A DNA stretch of 64,000 nt, taken from positions 18,916 to 82,915 of the forward strand of contig JAHEJN010000005.1 in NCBI GenBank assembly GCA_024638845.1, given 5' to 3'. The position numbers and the translations under genes are program-made. How positions within the stretch are numbered: position 1 is the stretch's first letter; each line of letters starts with the position of its first letter. This document shows, one piece after another, positions 1 through 9,957 of the stretch. Under the pieces are notes generated by a model that saw nothing but the letters and a program-made list of their open reading frames with translations, was not told the origin of the DNA and made no database searches. Origin of the DNA: Acidimicrobiales bacterium. Its GTDB lineage: Bacteria > Actinomycetota > Acidimicrobiia > Acidimicrobiales > JAHEJN01.

Positions 1-287
1 CGAATGCCGGAGTTGTCCGCGGCCGCCACCAGCCGCCGAGTGGTCTCCAGATCGATGCGAGCAGACGCGTCGGCTTCGTGAACACCGTCGAAAGCCGAGG
101 CGAGGTGGACGACGACGTCGGTATCGGCGATGGCCTCGGCGATGTCACCGTCGACCAGATCGAGCTGCTCGATGCCCGGCGCGGCGATCACGTCGAGCGC
201 GAGAACAACGTGGCCACGGGCTTCGAGCGCCTCGACGACACGGACTCCCAGGCGCCCGGCGGCGCCGGTGACGGCGACCGTGGTCAC
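1..287 (-). CDS. NAD(P)-dependent epimerase/SDR family protein (partial, runs off window start)
   Basis: Reverse-strand reading from GTG at 287: MTTVAVTGAAGRLGVRVVEALEARGHVV...; N-terminal GxxGxxG Rossmann motif. Confidence 0.75.
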   Translation of the reverse strand, partial: MTTVAVTGAAGRLGVRVVEALEARGHVVLALDVIAAPGIEQLDLVDGDIAEAIADTDVVVHLASAFDGVHEADASARIDLETTRRLVAAADNSGI

Positions 288-330
288 CTGAGGACTCCGG
301 CGGGGGGCGCAGCGGCATCGTTCATTCCAA

Positions 331-336
331 TACGAT
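331..336 (+). promoter_or_regulatory. Putative leaderless -10 box TACGAT, 6 nt before start codon
   Basis: TACGAT-gccctt-GTG(343). Confidence 0.5.
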
Positions 337-342
337 GCCCTT

Positions 343-1530
343 GTGGCCGACTCGAATCCACCCGACGGGCCCTTTGGTGGCCTTCCGTTCTTCGGCGATC
401 TGTCGAAGCTCTTCTCCGGCGCCTCCGCCGGTCCCTGGGAGATCGCCAAGCAGCTGGCCGCCCAGATCGCCACCAACGACGAGTCCGAGGCCAATGTCGA
501 TCCCATCGAGCGGCTGGCGATCGAACAGCTCGTGCGGGTGGCAGAGCTCCGGGTGAACGATGTCACCGGCCGAACGATCGGCGGCGCCGAGGGGCTCCAC
601 ACCGAGATCACGAACCGTGCCGGTTGGGCGATACGAACCGTCGCTGACTACCAGCCACTGTTGCAGGGCTTGTCCGATGCGTTGGCTCGACCGCCACAAG
701 CCATGCCCGACGAGGCTGCCGATGACCCCATGGCCGGCATGTTCACCGCAGTGTTCGGCATGCTCGGACCGATGATGCTCGGCTTCACGTCGGGCTCGAT
801 GGTCGGCCACCTCGCCCAGCGCTCGCTCGGTGGCTACTCCCTGCCGATACCGCGCCCCGCCGGTGCTCCGTTGCTGTTGTCGCTGCCGGCGATCGACCAG
901 CTCGTCGACGAGTGGTCGCTCGATCGCAACGACGTCCGCCTCTGGACGTGTCTGCACGAGGTGGCAGCTCATGCTGTGCTCAGCGTGCCGCACATCCACC
1001 ACGAGCTGACGTCGTTGCTCACCGGCTACGTCGGTGCCTTTCAGGCCGACTCGAGTGCGCTCGAGGAGCAGATCGGGTCACTCGATCTCAGCGATCCGGC
1101 GTCGCTCGCCGGCCTCCAGGAACGGTTGGGGGATCCCGACGTCATCCTCGGCGCCCTCAACTCCCCCGAGCAACGCAGCCTTCAACCTGCCTTGGCCGCC
1201 CTCACCGCGGTGGTGGTCGGGGTCACCGACCACCTCGTCGAGCGGATCGGAACCGATCTCATCGGCACCCACGCACAGATCACCGAGGCCATCCACCGTC
1301 AGCGCGTGTCGGCGGGAGCCTCCGACCGGTTCGTCGAGCGACTGCTCGGACTCGAGCTCGATCAGGCGCAGTACGACCGCGGCGCAGCGTTCGTTCGCGG
1401 GGTACAGGACCGCGAGGGCGATGCCGGGCTGTTCCGTCTGTTCCACTCGAAGCGCGAGCTGCCCACCGTGGCCGAGGTCGACGCCCCGGGCCTCTGGTTG
1501 GCCCGTATCGACCTTCCCGACGACGACTAG
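343..1530 (+). CDS. Zinc-dependent metalloprotease-like protein (DUF2342 / F420-biosynthesis-associated family)
   Basis: 395 aa ORF, GTG start; LHEVAAHAVLSVPHIHHEL region typical of the DUF2342 hydrolase family. Confidence 0.75.
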   Translation: MADSNPPDGPFGGLPFFGDLSKLFSGASAGPWEIAKQLAAQIATNDESEANVDPIERLAIEQLVRVAELRVNDVTGRTIGGAEGLHTEITNRAGWAIRTVADYQPLLQGLSDALARPPQAMPDEAADDPMAGMFTAVFGMLGPMMLGFTSGSMVGHLAQRSLGGYSLPIPRPAGAPLLLSLPAIDQLVDEWSLDRNDVRLWTCLHEVAAHAVLSVPHIHHELTSLLTGYVGAFQADSSALEEQIGSLDLSDPASLAGLQERLGDPDVILGALNSPEQRSLQPALAALTAVVVGVTDHLVERIGTDLIGTHAQITEAIHRQRVSAGASDRFVERLLGLELDQAQYDRGAAFVRGVQDREGDAGLFRLFHSKRELPTVAEVDAPGLWLARIDLPDDD

Positions 1531-1596
1531 TGCCCTGGTCCTTCCCGACGACGACTCGTGCCCGCGTCCTTCCCGACGGCGACTCGTGCCCTAGTC
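1513..1596. repeat. Three tandem copies of a 28-bp repeat across a convergent gene junction
   Basis: cttcccgacgacgactagtgccctggtc / cttcccgacgacgactcgtgcccgcgtc / cttcccgacggcgactcgtgccctagtc. Confidence 0.9.
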
Positions 1597-3144
1597 GTCC
1601 CACAGGGGCAGCTGTTCCTCGGAATCGCCGGCCGCTTCCATCGCCGTCGGGTCGGCACCGGGCCCACGCGCCATGTCGTCGGCCGGACCGGAGTGCCCGG
1701 GCTCGTTGGTCCAACCGGTCGGCATGCGCACCGCCGAGCGCAGATTCATCTGAGGATACGACGGCCGCAGATCGTCGTCGTCGAGCTCGATCGGTGCCTC
1801 TGAGGGGTCGTGACGAGGTCGCCGCGGCACCGCGGTGCCGGTGCCACCGCCGCGCGACCCGAGGAAGTACGTGACCGCCGCCACCAGGGCGGCGACGGCG
1901 ATGACGAAGAAGCCGAACCCCGCCGGCGTCTTGACGACGACGGGCAACAGCGCACCGATGACCCAATACACCTGGAAGCGCGTCTCGAACCGTGCGAAGG
2001 AGCGGCCGTAGTTGGCGTCGGGCGCATCACGCTGGACGATCGAATCGAACGCCAGCTTGCCTCCGCTCGCGGCCACGCCGACCGACATCGACACGAGAGC
2101 CGCGGCGGTGAGATCACCCGCCCAGGCACCGAACAACCCCATGATCACCAACAAGACGAGTGAGCCGAGCAGGATGTTCTCCTCGGGCGTCGAGCGGCGC
2201 AACCTGGGCGCAAGCACCGAACCCGCGAGCATGCCCAGGACGTTGAAACCGACGACGACGCCGAGTTGCCAGGCAGGAACACCACCCTCGCTGCCCACGT
2301 CGAAGCCGAACGCATTGCGGGCGGCTGCACCGAAGGCAGTGCCGACGCCCGAGAGATCCACGCCGTCGGTTCCGCCCCGGAAGGCGAAGGCAACCAGGAA
2401 CGTCAGGTAGCCGACGATGCCGCGCAGAATGCCCATGGCGGTGCCGGCCAAACGGATGCCGATGCCTCGCAACTCGAGCCGCTCGGTCGAATCGGCGGGG
2501 ATGGCTGCGACGGCGACCGTCGGGAGCTGGAACGCGGCGAACGACGCGGCCGCGAAGGCAACCATCGCGAGCGCGACTGCGGCACCGGAGCCGAACAAGA
2601 AGCTGGCCAGGGCCGCCGGCGCCGCGCCGACCAACCCGGCCATGCCGGTGATGAGCGCGAGGCGCGAGTTGGCCTCGACCAGCTCGTTCTCGTCGCGAAC
2701 CACCGTGGGAACCAGAGCAGCCTTCGAGATGGCATGGCTCTTGCCCCCCACGAGAATGGCGAAGGCGAGGGGGAACAACAGCAGCGAGTCGATGTTCGAG
2801 ATCATCAGCAGCGCGATCACCGCCCGCGCGGCGTTCACCGCCACCATCATCAGTCGCCGACCTCCTCTCGCTCGGTCGAGGGCAGGCCCGATGAGGGGTC
2901 CGACGATGGCGAAGGGCGCAACGGTGAAAGCGAGATACAGGCCCACCCGCCATCGCGCGGCACTGGGGTCGATCGAGAAGAACAGCGAGCCGGCGAGGGC
3001 AACGGCGATCATCGCGTCGCCGGCGGCACTCAACGCCTGGACACGGGCGAGGCGGGCGAAGGCCGAGGTGGGCCGGGGCGCGGCGCTGGCCTTCGGGCGA
3101 TCCGGCGTCTCGAGTCTGCGCCAACCGCTGGAGCTCTGCGTCAC
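1591..3144 (-). CDS. MFS transporter
   Basis: 517 aa, about 12 hydrophobic segments, MFS-like layout. Confidence 0.75.
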   Translation of the reverse strand: MTQSSSGWRRLETPDRPKASAAPRPTSAFARLARVQALSAAGDAMIAVALAGSLFFSIDPSAARWRVGLYLAFTVAPFAIVGPLIGPALDRARGGRRLMMVAVNAARAVIALLMISNIDSLLLFPLAFAILVGGKSHAISKAALVPTVVRDENELVEANSRLALITGMAGLVGAAPAALASFLFGSGAAVALAMVAFAAASFAAFQLPTVAVAAIPADSTERLELRGIGIRLAGTAMGILRGIVGYLTFLVAFAFRGGTDGVDLSGVGTAFGAAARNAFGFDVGSEGGVPAWQLGVVVGFNVLGMLAGSVLAPRLRRSTPEENILLGSLVLLVIMGLFGAWAGDLTAAALVSMSVGVAASGGKLAFDSIVQRDAPDANYGRSFARFETRFQVYWVIGALLPVVVKTPAGFGFFVIAVAALVAAVTYFLGSRGGGTGTAVPRRPRHDPSEAPIELDDDDLRPSYPQMNLRSAVRMPTGWTNEPGHSGPADDMARGPGADPTAMEAAGDSEEQLPLWDD

Positions 3145-3150
3145 GCGGTC

Positions 3151-3156
3151 ATACTA
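3151..3156 (-). promoter_or_regulatory. Putative leaderless -10 box TAGTAT, 6 nt before start codon
   Basis: Reverse strand TAGTAT-gaccgc-GTG(3144). Confidence 0.5.
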
Positions 3157-3184
3157 GAACCCGATCTCGGATCCGGGTTCCCGC

Positions 3185-3895
3185 TCACTCGTCGGCGGCG
3201 TACTTGTACCCGAGCCCGCGAATGGTCACGATCCTGGTCGGGGCCGACGGGTCGTCCTCGATCTTGCTCCGCAAGCGTTTGATGTGCACATCGAGGGTCT
3301 TGGTGTCGCCGACATAGTCACTTCCCCACACCCGATCGATGAGCGATTCCCTGGTGAGCACCCGACCGGCGTTCTCGGCGAGCAGGGTGAGCAGATCGAA
3401 CTCCTTGAGGGGGAGCGAGATCTCCTCGGCGCCGAGACGAACCTCGTGGCGTTCGGTGTCGACCAGCAACTCGTCGACCTCGATGACCCCACCCATGCCT
3501 TGGGCGGGGAGCGCGTCGGGAGCGGCCACCCCCCGGCGCAGGACGGCTCGCATGCGGGCCACCAGCTCGCGGAGACGGTACGGCTTGGTGACGTAGTCGT
3601 CGGCCCCGAGCTCGAGACCCACGACCGCATCGATCTCCTCGGTCTTGGCGGTGACCATGATGATCGGCACGTTCGACGTGGTGCGTATCCGCCGGCACAC
3701 ATCGACACCCGACAGCACCGGCAGCATCACGTCGAGCAGCACGATGTCGGGTTCGGCGGCATCGAACCGGACCAACGCCTCCCGCCCGTCTCGGGCGATG
3801 TCGACGACGAAGCCTTCGCGGGTGAGGCCGATGCGAAGGGCCTCGACGAAGGATTCCTCGTCGTCCACCACCAGGACACGGGTGGGCTTCGACAC
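3185..3895 (-). CDS. regX3: OmpR/PhoB-family response regulator (RegX3/PhoB-like)
   Basis: VLVVDDEESFVEAL...DIVLLDVMLP...MVTAKTEEID receiver plus winged-helix C-terminus; adjacent to histidine kinase and pst genes. Confidence 0.88.
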   Translation of the reverse strand: MSKPTRVLVVDDEESFVEALRIGLTREGFVVDIARDGREALVRFDAAEPDIVLLDVMLPVLSGVDVCRRIRTTSNVPIIMVTAKTEEIDAVVGLELGADDYVTKPYRLRELVARMRAVLRRGVAAPDALPAQGMGGVIEVDELLVDTERHEVRLGAEEISLPLKEFDLLTLLAENAGRVLTRESLIDRVWGSDYVGDTKTLDVHIKRLRSKIEDDPSAPTRIVTIRGLGYKYAADE

Positions 3896-3897
3896 GT

Positions 3898-5160
3898 TCA
3901 GGAGTCCTCTCGCATCGACTCGGCGATCGGTTCATCGGTCGCCGAGAACGCAACCGGCATCGTGAGGGTGAACACCGAACCCTCGCCTTCGACCGAGCTC
4001 ACCGACACCGTGCCGCCGTGGTTCGCCGCAACGTGACGCACGATCGCCAGACCGAGCCCGACCCCGCCGTCGCCGGCGTCGCGACGGCGCGACGAGTCGA
4101 CCCGGTAGAAGCGTTCGAAGACCCGGTCGAGCTCACGGCGGGGAATACCCCGCCCGGTGTCACGAACCTCGATGACCACCGTGTCGCCGACCGCTCGACT
4201 GCGGACGACGACGGTGGCGCCGGGCTCGGAGAACTTGACCGCGTTGTCGATCAGGTTCGAGACGGCTGAAACCAGTTGGCGCCGGTCGGCCCACATCTCG
4301 ATGGGGGCGACCGGCCGATTGACGGAGACCTCGACGCGGCGCCTCGACGCCGCGATGCGGTGGCGGTCGGCGGCTTCGTCGAGCACGTCCTGAACGGCCA
4401 CGATGTCTCGTTCGGCCCGTTCGTCGTGCTCGATGCGACTGAACTCGAGCAGGTCTTCGACGGTGCGGCCGAGGCGGAGCACTTCGCGACTGATGCGTTC
4501 GCCGAGGCGTCGGACCACCTCGACGTCGCTCTCCCCTTCGAGGGTGTCGGCCAACAGGCTGATGGCGCCGACCGGGGTCTTCAGCTCATGACCGATGTTG
4601 GCCACGAAGTCGCGCCGGATGGCGTCGAGGCGTTGATGGTCGGTGACATCGTCGATCAGGACCACCGCACCGACCGTTTCGTCGTCGCCGGAGAGCAACG
4701 GCAGCGCATGGAGCAGGAGCGACCGGCGGGGCGGGCCGAACAGCACGAGCTCGTCCTCTCCGGCTTCGCCCCTGCGTGCGCCGTCGAGGAGTTGATTGAG
4801 ACGACCCTCGACGACCGCATCGCTGTGGCGGGCACCGAAGAACGACGAGGCGAACGTGTTGGTCAGCACCACCCCACCGTCGGCGTCGACGACCACTGCA
4901 CCCTGGGTCATCGTGTCGAGCACGAGGGCCAGCCGTCGTTCACGACGCCGAACATCGTCGAGCGCGGCGGCGGCGGCTCGAACCCGGAGCGGGAGGCGGG
5001 CATCGAGCCGCTGGGTGAGCTCGGCACCGGAGCCACGCGAGTCGAGGTCGAAGAGCCGGGCCTGGCGGCGAGCGAACTCGGCATGGCGGCGAGTGACGAC
5101 CACGAGGGCTGCGGCGGTCGAGAGCAGTGCAGCCGCGAGGAGCACCGCCACCAGCGTCAT
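3898..5160 (-). CDS. senX3: Two-component sensor histidine kinase (SenX3/PhoR-like)
   Basis: PAS-like region, FVANIGHELKTPVGAI H-box, GLGLAIVRHV G-box; ATG at 5160 overlaps phoU stop (ATGA). Confidence 0.88.
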   Translation of the reverse strand: MTLVAVLLAAALLSTAAALVVVTRRHAEFARRQARLFDLDSRGSGAELTQRLDARLPLRVRAAAAALDDVRRRERRLALVLDTMTQGAVVVDADGGVVLTNTFASSFFGARHSDAVVEGRLNQLLDGARRGEAGEDELVLFGPPRRSLLLHALPLLSGDDETVGAVVLIDDVTDHQRLDAIRRDFVANIGHELKTPVGAISLLADTLEGESDVEVVRRLGERISREVLRLGRTVEDLLEFSRIEHDERAERDIVAVQDVLDEAADRHRIAASRRRVEVSVNRPVAPIEMWADRRQLVSAVSNLIDNAVKFSEPGATVVVRSRAVGDTVVIEVRDTGRGIPRRELDRVFERFYRVDSSRRRDAGDGGVGLGLAIVRHVAANHGGTVSVSSVEGEGSVFTLTMPVAFSATDEPIAESMREDS

Positions 5161-5873
5161 CGGGCTTCGGGTTCCTCGGTGCGGGAGAGTCGGACGCGGG
5201 CTGCGGCGGCGTGCGCGGGCATCCAACCGTCGACCATGTACCGCACTCGCTCGCCGATATTCACCGCATGATCGCCGATGCGCTCGTAATACCGGGTGAT
5301 GAGCGCCAGCTGAATGGCGGCCTGGAGATCGAAGTCACCGGCGGCATGGGCCTCGAAGATGGCCACCACGCACTCGTACTGGAGGTCGTCGAGGCGATCG
5401 TCGATGTCGTCGAGAGCGGCCGCCAGCCCCGCGTTCTTGTCGACGTAGGCGTCCATCGCCAGGCGGTAGAGGCGAGCCGCCTCCTCGCTCATCTGCACGA
5501 TGATGCCGCGCAACCGGGGCGAGAACATGGTGGTGCCGTAGATGCGGCGGGCGCCCTTGGCGATGTTGACGCACAGGTCGGCCGAGCGTTCGATGTGACT
5601 GTTGGCCCACAGCGCCGTCACGATCGATCGCAGGTCGGTCGCCATGGGCTGCTGGAGGGCCAGCATGCTGTAGCAGCTCTCTTCGAGCGCCACCGACATC
5701 TCGTCGATCTCGTCGTCCTCGTCGATGATCTCCTGGGCACCGACCAGGTCCAGGTCGAGCAGGACCTCGGTGACACGGGGAATGAGCTCGGTGACCAGTG
5801 CGGCCTCGGCAACGATGCCCGACCGGACGTCCTCGAGGGCCTCGTGGAACGACTTGCGAAGTTCTTCGGTCAT
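5157..5873 (-). CDS. phoU: Phosphate transport system regulatory protein PhoU
   Basis: 238 aa helical protein with RSIVTALWANSHIERSADLCVNIAK and YYERIGDHAVNIGERV motifs. Confidence 0.92.
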   Translation of the reverse strand: MTEELRKSFHEALEDVRSGIVAEAALVTELIPRVTEVLLDLDLVGAQEIIDEDDEIDEMSVALEESCYSMLALQQPMATDLRSIVTALWANSHIERSADLCVNIAKGARRIYGTTMFSPRLRGIIVQMSEEAARLYRLAMDAYVDKNAGLAAALDDIDDRLDDLQYECVVAIFEAHAAGDFDLQAAIQLALITRYYERIGDHAVNIGERVRYMVDGWMPAHAAAARVRLSRTEEPEAR

Positions 5874-5887
5874 GGCCGTACCCCTGC

Positions 5888-6772
5888 TCAGCCGAATCGG
5901 CCGGTCACGTAGTTCTCGGTGCGCTCATCTGACGGGTTGGAGAAGATCTTCTCGGTGCGGTCGAACTCGATGAGCTCACCGAATCGTACGCCCGCCTCCT
6001 CGTCGACCGCCGCGGTGAAGAAGGCCGTCCGGTCGCTGACCCGCGCCGCCTGTTGCATGTTGTGGGTCACGATCACGATGGTGTACTCGGCCTTGATCTC
6101 CTGCATCAACTCCTCGATGCGGGTCGTCGCGATGGGGTCGAGCGACGAGCACGGCTCGTCCATGAGCAGCACATCAGGGTCGACGGCAACGGCGCGGGCG
6201 ATGCAGAGACGCTGCTGTTGCCCACCGGACATGCCCATGGCCGAGGTCTTGAGGCGATCCTTCACTTCTTCCCACAGTGCGGCCTTCTTCAGCGAGCTCT
6301 CGACGATGTCGTCGAGGTCGGACTTGCTCTTGGCGATGCCGGCCACGCGCGGTCCGAACGCCACGTTCTCCCAGATGGTCTTGGGGAACGGGTTGGGCTT
6401 CTGGAACACCATGCCGATGCGGCGCCGCACCTCGACCGGGTCGACCCGACGGTCGTACAGATCGACGCCGTGGTACTCGATGGATCCCGCGACGCGAGCC
6501 GAGGCGATCAGGTCGTTCATGCGGTTGTAGCAGCGCAACATCGTGGACTTGCCGCAACCCGACGGCCCGATGATCGCGGTGATCTCGTTTCGGCGCACCT
6601 CCATGTTGCAGTGCCGCACGGCCCAGTGGTCGCCGTAGTACACGTCGACATCGGCGGCGCGCAGCACGATCTGCTCAGCGAGCTGCGCGTTCTCGGCGGC
6701 CTCGGTTGTGCTGATGTCGGCCTCGATCCCGTCATCCACGACTTCGTCCATCGCGAGCTCCTCTGCGTCCAT
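5888..6772 (-). CDS. pstB: Phosphate ABC transporter ATP-binding protein PstB
   Basis: [19 protein letters not shown] Walker [15 protein letters not shown] signature, [13 protein letters not shown]. Confidence 0.95.
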   Translation of the reverse strand: MDAEELAMDEVVDDGIEADISTTEAAENAQLAEQIVLRAADVDVYYGDHWAVRHCNMEVRRNEITAIIGPSGCGKSTMLRCYNRMNDLIASARVAGSIEYHGVDLYDRRVDPVEVRRRIGMVFQKPNPFPKTIWENVAFGPRVAGIAKSKSDLDDIVESSLKKAALWEEVKDRLKTSAMGMSGGQQQRLCIARAVAVDPDVLLMDEPCSSLDPIATTRIEELMQEIKAEYTIVIVTHNMQQAARVSDRTAFFTAAVDEEAGVRFGELIEFDRTEKIFSNPSDERTENYVTGRFG

Positions 6773-6774
6773 GG

Positions 6775-7770
6775 TCAGCCCCGCTTCTTCTCGAAGCGAT
6801 TGCGCATGACGATCGCCGCAGAGTTCAACACCAACACCAACACCATCAACACCACGATGGCCGCGGCCGCGTGTGACGCGAAATCGAGCCCGGCGCCACC
6901 GTCGTCGGAGCCCCCGTTGGCCTTCTTGACCCAGTCGGTGATCACGATCGGCATGGCGGTGAATCGGTCGCGCAGCCCGCCGAGGTCGAGGATGCCGGGA
7001 TCACCGCCGAGTCGGCCCGTGACGGCGCCCACCAGGATGAGCGGAGCAGCCTCGCCGATGGCCCGCGACAGTGACAGCAGCGTGCCGGTGAGGATGCCGG
7101 GGGCGGCGTAGGGCAACACGTGACTCCGGATGACCTCCCACTTCGTTGCGCCCACGCCGTACCCGCCTTCACGGAGGCTGTCGGGCACGGCGCGGATCGC
7201 CTCGGCGGACGTGATGATCACCACCGGGAGAACCAACACGGCAAGGGTGATCCCCGCCGACACGAGACTGCGGCCTCCGGTGAGGCCACCCGTAGAGCTC
7301 GTGCCGCCGAGAAGCTTGACGAAGATCGCCAGGCCCAGCAAGCCGTAGACCACCGACGGCACGCCGGCGAGGTTGCGGATATTGAGCTGGATGAAACGGG
7401 TGAGTCGCGTATCGGTGGCGTACTCCTCGAGATAGATCGCGGCCGCGATGCCGATCGGGAAGGCGAGGAATGTGACGAAGATGCCGATCCAGATGGAACC
7501 GCGGAGCCCCTGGTGCACGCCGAGCTTTGCATCGCTCGAACGCGATCGGAGGGTGCCGGAGAGGAAATCGCCCAGACGCTCGGTGAGCACGGTCGAGCCG
7601 TCGGTGATCACGTCGAGCAACAACACGACGATGATCAGGAGCGTGAGCAGGAGACCGAGGAGCAGCAGTGCCCGAAAAACCGTGCCCCTGACGTCGATCC
7701 CCCCGGCCGCCAGCCGGCGACGGACCTCGGTCTCGACGCCCCCGGCGTCGCCCAGCGTGGTGAAGGCCAT
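6775..7770 (-). CDS. pstA: Phosphate ABC transporter permease PstA
   Basis: Permease with [46 protein letters not shown]. Confidence 0.93.
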   Translation of the reverse strand: MAFTTLGDAGGVETEVRRRLAAGGIDVRGTVFRALLLLGLLLTLLIIVVLLLDVITDGSTVLTERLGDFLSGTLRSRSSDAKLGVHQGLRGSIWIGIFVTFLAFPIGIAAAIYLEEYATDTRLTRFIQLNIRNLAGVPSVVYGLLGLAIFVKLLGGTSSTGGLTGGRSLVSAGITLAVLVLPVVIITSAEAIRAVPDSLREGGYGVGATKWEVIRSHVLPYAAPGILTGTLLSLSRAIGEAAPLILVGAVTGRLGGDPGILDLGGLRDRFTAMPIVITDWVKKANGGSDDGGAGLDFASHAAAAIVVLMVLVLVLNSAAIVMRNRFEKKRG

Positions 7771-8708
7771 CAGTAGACCTCCCGAACCCGGCGCACGAAT
7801 CGGTCGGCGATGATGTTGAGCCCGAAGGTGATGACGAACAACACGAGACCGACGAAGTACAGACTGGGGAACGTGAGCCCTTCACCGACCACAGCATCGG
7901 TACCCGATGCGAGCGAGGCCATCGCGGCCGTCATGGTGAGGCCACCGTCGATGGGATTGTCGGTGTAGAGGGCGGTATCGCCCGCGCCGCCGGCGATGAA
8001 CACCACCATCGTCTCTCCGAGTGCTCTCGACACCGCAACGATCAGCGCGGCGGCCAGGCCGGAGACGGCCGCGGGCAACACCACCTGGATGCTCGTCGTG
8101 ACCTTGCGGGCACCGAGGCCGGCCGAGGCCTCGCGCAGAGCATGGGGCACGGCCTGCATGGCGTCCTCGGAGATCGAGGCGACGAGGGGGATGGTGAGAA
8201 TGCCGACACCGATCCCTGCGGCCATCAGGTTGCCTCGGTTCGCGCTCTGGAACGCGTTCTGCACCAGGTTGGGTGAGATCCACAGCAGAGCAAAGAAGCC
8301 GAGCACCACCGACGGGATGCCCGCGAGCACTTCGAGCATGGGCTTGAGGACCCTACGGACCCGGGGATTGGCGTACTCCGACAAGAATATCGCTGCTCCG
8401 AGACCGAGCGGTGTGGCCACGAGCATGGCGATACCGGTGACGATGAGCGACGCCACGACGAGTGTCTTGATGTCGTAGATCCCGTTGCGGGGGAACCAAC
8501 CGGTCGACCACACCGCCGACCAGTCGACGTTGACCATGAACTCCCATGCCTCGAACAGCAAGGAGACGACGATGGCGCCGCTGACCACGACGGAGATCAT
8601 GGCGGCAGCCAGGAGAACCACTCGCACGGTGCGTTCGCGCCGTGCCCGCTTGGGTGTGGCCTGGAGATCGCTGAGATCAAGTGGTGGAGGGCTGACCGCA
8701 TCGCTCAT
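7770..8708 (-). CDS. pstC: Phosphate ABC transporter permease PstC
   Basis: LREASAGLGARKVTTSIQVVLPAAVSGLAAALIVAVSRALGETMVV; start likely MSDAVSPPPLDLSDL at 8708 (ORF open to 8750). Confidence 0.92.
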   Translation of the reverse strand: MSDAVSPPPLDLSDLQATPKRARRERTVRVVLLAAAMISVVVSGAIVVSLLFEAWEFMVNVDWSAVWSTGWFPRNGIYDIKTLVVASLIVTGIAMLVATPLGLGAAIFLSEYANPRVRRVLKPMLEVLAGIPSVVLGFFALLWISPNLVQNAFQSANRGNLMAAGIGVGILTIPLVASISEDAMQAVPHALREASAGLGARKVTTSIQVVLPAAVSGLAAALIVAVSRALGETMVVFIAGGAGDTALYTDNPIDGGLTMTAAMASLASGTDAVVGEGLTFPSLYFVGLVLFVITFGLNIIADRFVRRVREVY

Positions 8709-8751
8709 GCCGGGCTCGAATCTAGTCGTGGTGACGGGTCGGAGCGCCACC

Positions 8752-8780
8752 GGGGGCCGGACGAAGATGGTCCGACCCCC
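8752..8780 (-). terminator. Strong intercistronic hairpin between pstS and pstC (attenuator/stabiliser candidate)
   Basis: RNA: GGGGGUCGGAC-CAUCUUC-GUCCGGCCCCC; 11-bp stem with one G.U, 7-nt loop. Confidence 0.7.
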
Positions 8781-8797
8781 ACGGCGTCCGTCGGGAT

Positions 8798-9835
8798 CTA
8801 ACGGCCGCTCCAGGCGGCGAGGGTGGCGGCCTTGGCGTCTTCGGTCAGGGCGACGTAGCCGACATCAGCGACCGCGACGTCGAGGCCGTCGGTCATATAG
8901 AAGTCGACATAGGCACTCAGGGCAGGATTCTCTGCCGCCTCGGCCGCGTTCACGTAGATGTACAGCGACCGGCTGATCGAATACTCACCCGACGCGATCG
9001 TGTCGGCATTGGCCGGAGTGCAGCCATCGCCACCATCGACCTCGAGCACCTTCACGTCGGAAGCATTCAAACCGAACGCCGCACCTACGAAGCTCAACGA
9101 GCTGTTCGAACCCTGCGTGTTCCCGATGATCACGTTGTCATCGGCCGCCGAAACGTAGTCGGGCCGGTAGAGGTTCTCCTGGCCGCGCTCCTCGGCGATG
9201 TCTTCGAGCACCAGCTCGCCGAAGCTGTCATAGGTACCCGACTCGGTACCCGGCGCCGTGATGTCCAACGGCGCATCGGGCATGGCCAAGGACCCGCCGA
9301 CCTCATCGGCCAGCCCCTGGGCGTCGGACCACGCGCCGAAGCCCTCGGCCTCGGCACTGAACAACGAGTACAGGTCACCGAAGTTGACACAGTTCACCGA
9401 CTCGTTGGCCGGATTGGTCAGCACCGTGATGCCATCGATACCGACCTCGAGCTCGATGTACTCGATACCGGCCTCGGCACACAGTGCCGCCTCCTCGTCC
9501 TTGATCTGGCGAGACGCACCGGAGATGTCGGTCTCACCACCACAGAACAACTGAAAACCATCACCGGTGCCCGGACCATCGACATTCACCACGACACCCG
9601 GGGCCACCTCCTCGAACAGCTCCGCCGTCCGAACCGACACCGGCTCCACCGTCGACGAACCGGAGATGTTCACCTCACCCTCGACGTCGGCCATGGCGCC
9701 GTCGTCCATCGCCGGCTCATCGGCGGGCGCATCAGTGGTTGCGGCGTCTTCTCCGCTATCACTTCCACAGGCTGCAGCCACGAGGCCGAACGTCAGAAGA
9801 ATGGCCAGCAGAAGCCAACGCTTGGAGGTCTTCAC
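8798..9835 (-). CDS. pstS: Phosphate ABC transporter substrate-binding lipoprotein PstS
   Basis: Lipobox LVAAACGS; SGSSTVEPVSVRTAELFEEV...GTGDGFQLFCGGETDISGASRQI. Confidence 0.93.
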   Translation of the reverse strand: MKTSKRWLLLAILLTFGLVAAACGSDSGEDAATTDAPADEPAMDDGAMADVEGEVNISGSSTVEPVSVRTAELFEEVAPGVVVNVDGPGTGDGFQLFCGGETDISGASRQIKDEEAALCAEAGIEYIELEVGIDGITVLTNPANESVNCVNFGDLYSLFSAEAEGFGAWSDAQGLADEVGGSLAMPDAPLDITAPGTESGTYDSFGELVLEDIAEERGQENLYRPDYVSAADDNVIIGNTQGSNSSLSFVGAAFGLNASDVKVLEVDGGDGCTPANADTIASGEYSISRSLYIYVNAAEAAENPALSAYVDFYMTDGLDVAVADVGYVALTEDAKAATLAAWSGR

Positions 9836-9905
9836 GGATCTTTGCTCCTCGGGGGAAACGAGACAGTCAGCTCGACTCGTCGGACGCTAAGGAGACCGGA
9901 TGTCT

Positions 9906-9938
9906 ACAGAGTGGACCGAATGTGAACGACGGGTGAAC
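9906..9938 (-). promoter_or_regulatory. PHO box: three direct repeats with 11-bp phasing upstream of pstS
   Basis: Reverse strand GTTCACCCGTC-GTTCACATTCG-GTCCACTCTGT; cores at 9932-9938, 9921-9927, 9910-9916. Confidence 0.8.
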
Positions 9939-9957
9939 CCTTGTCGGCCAGTACAGG

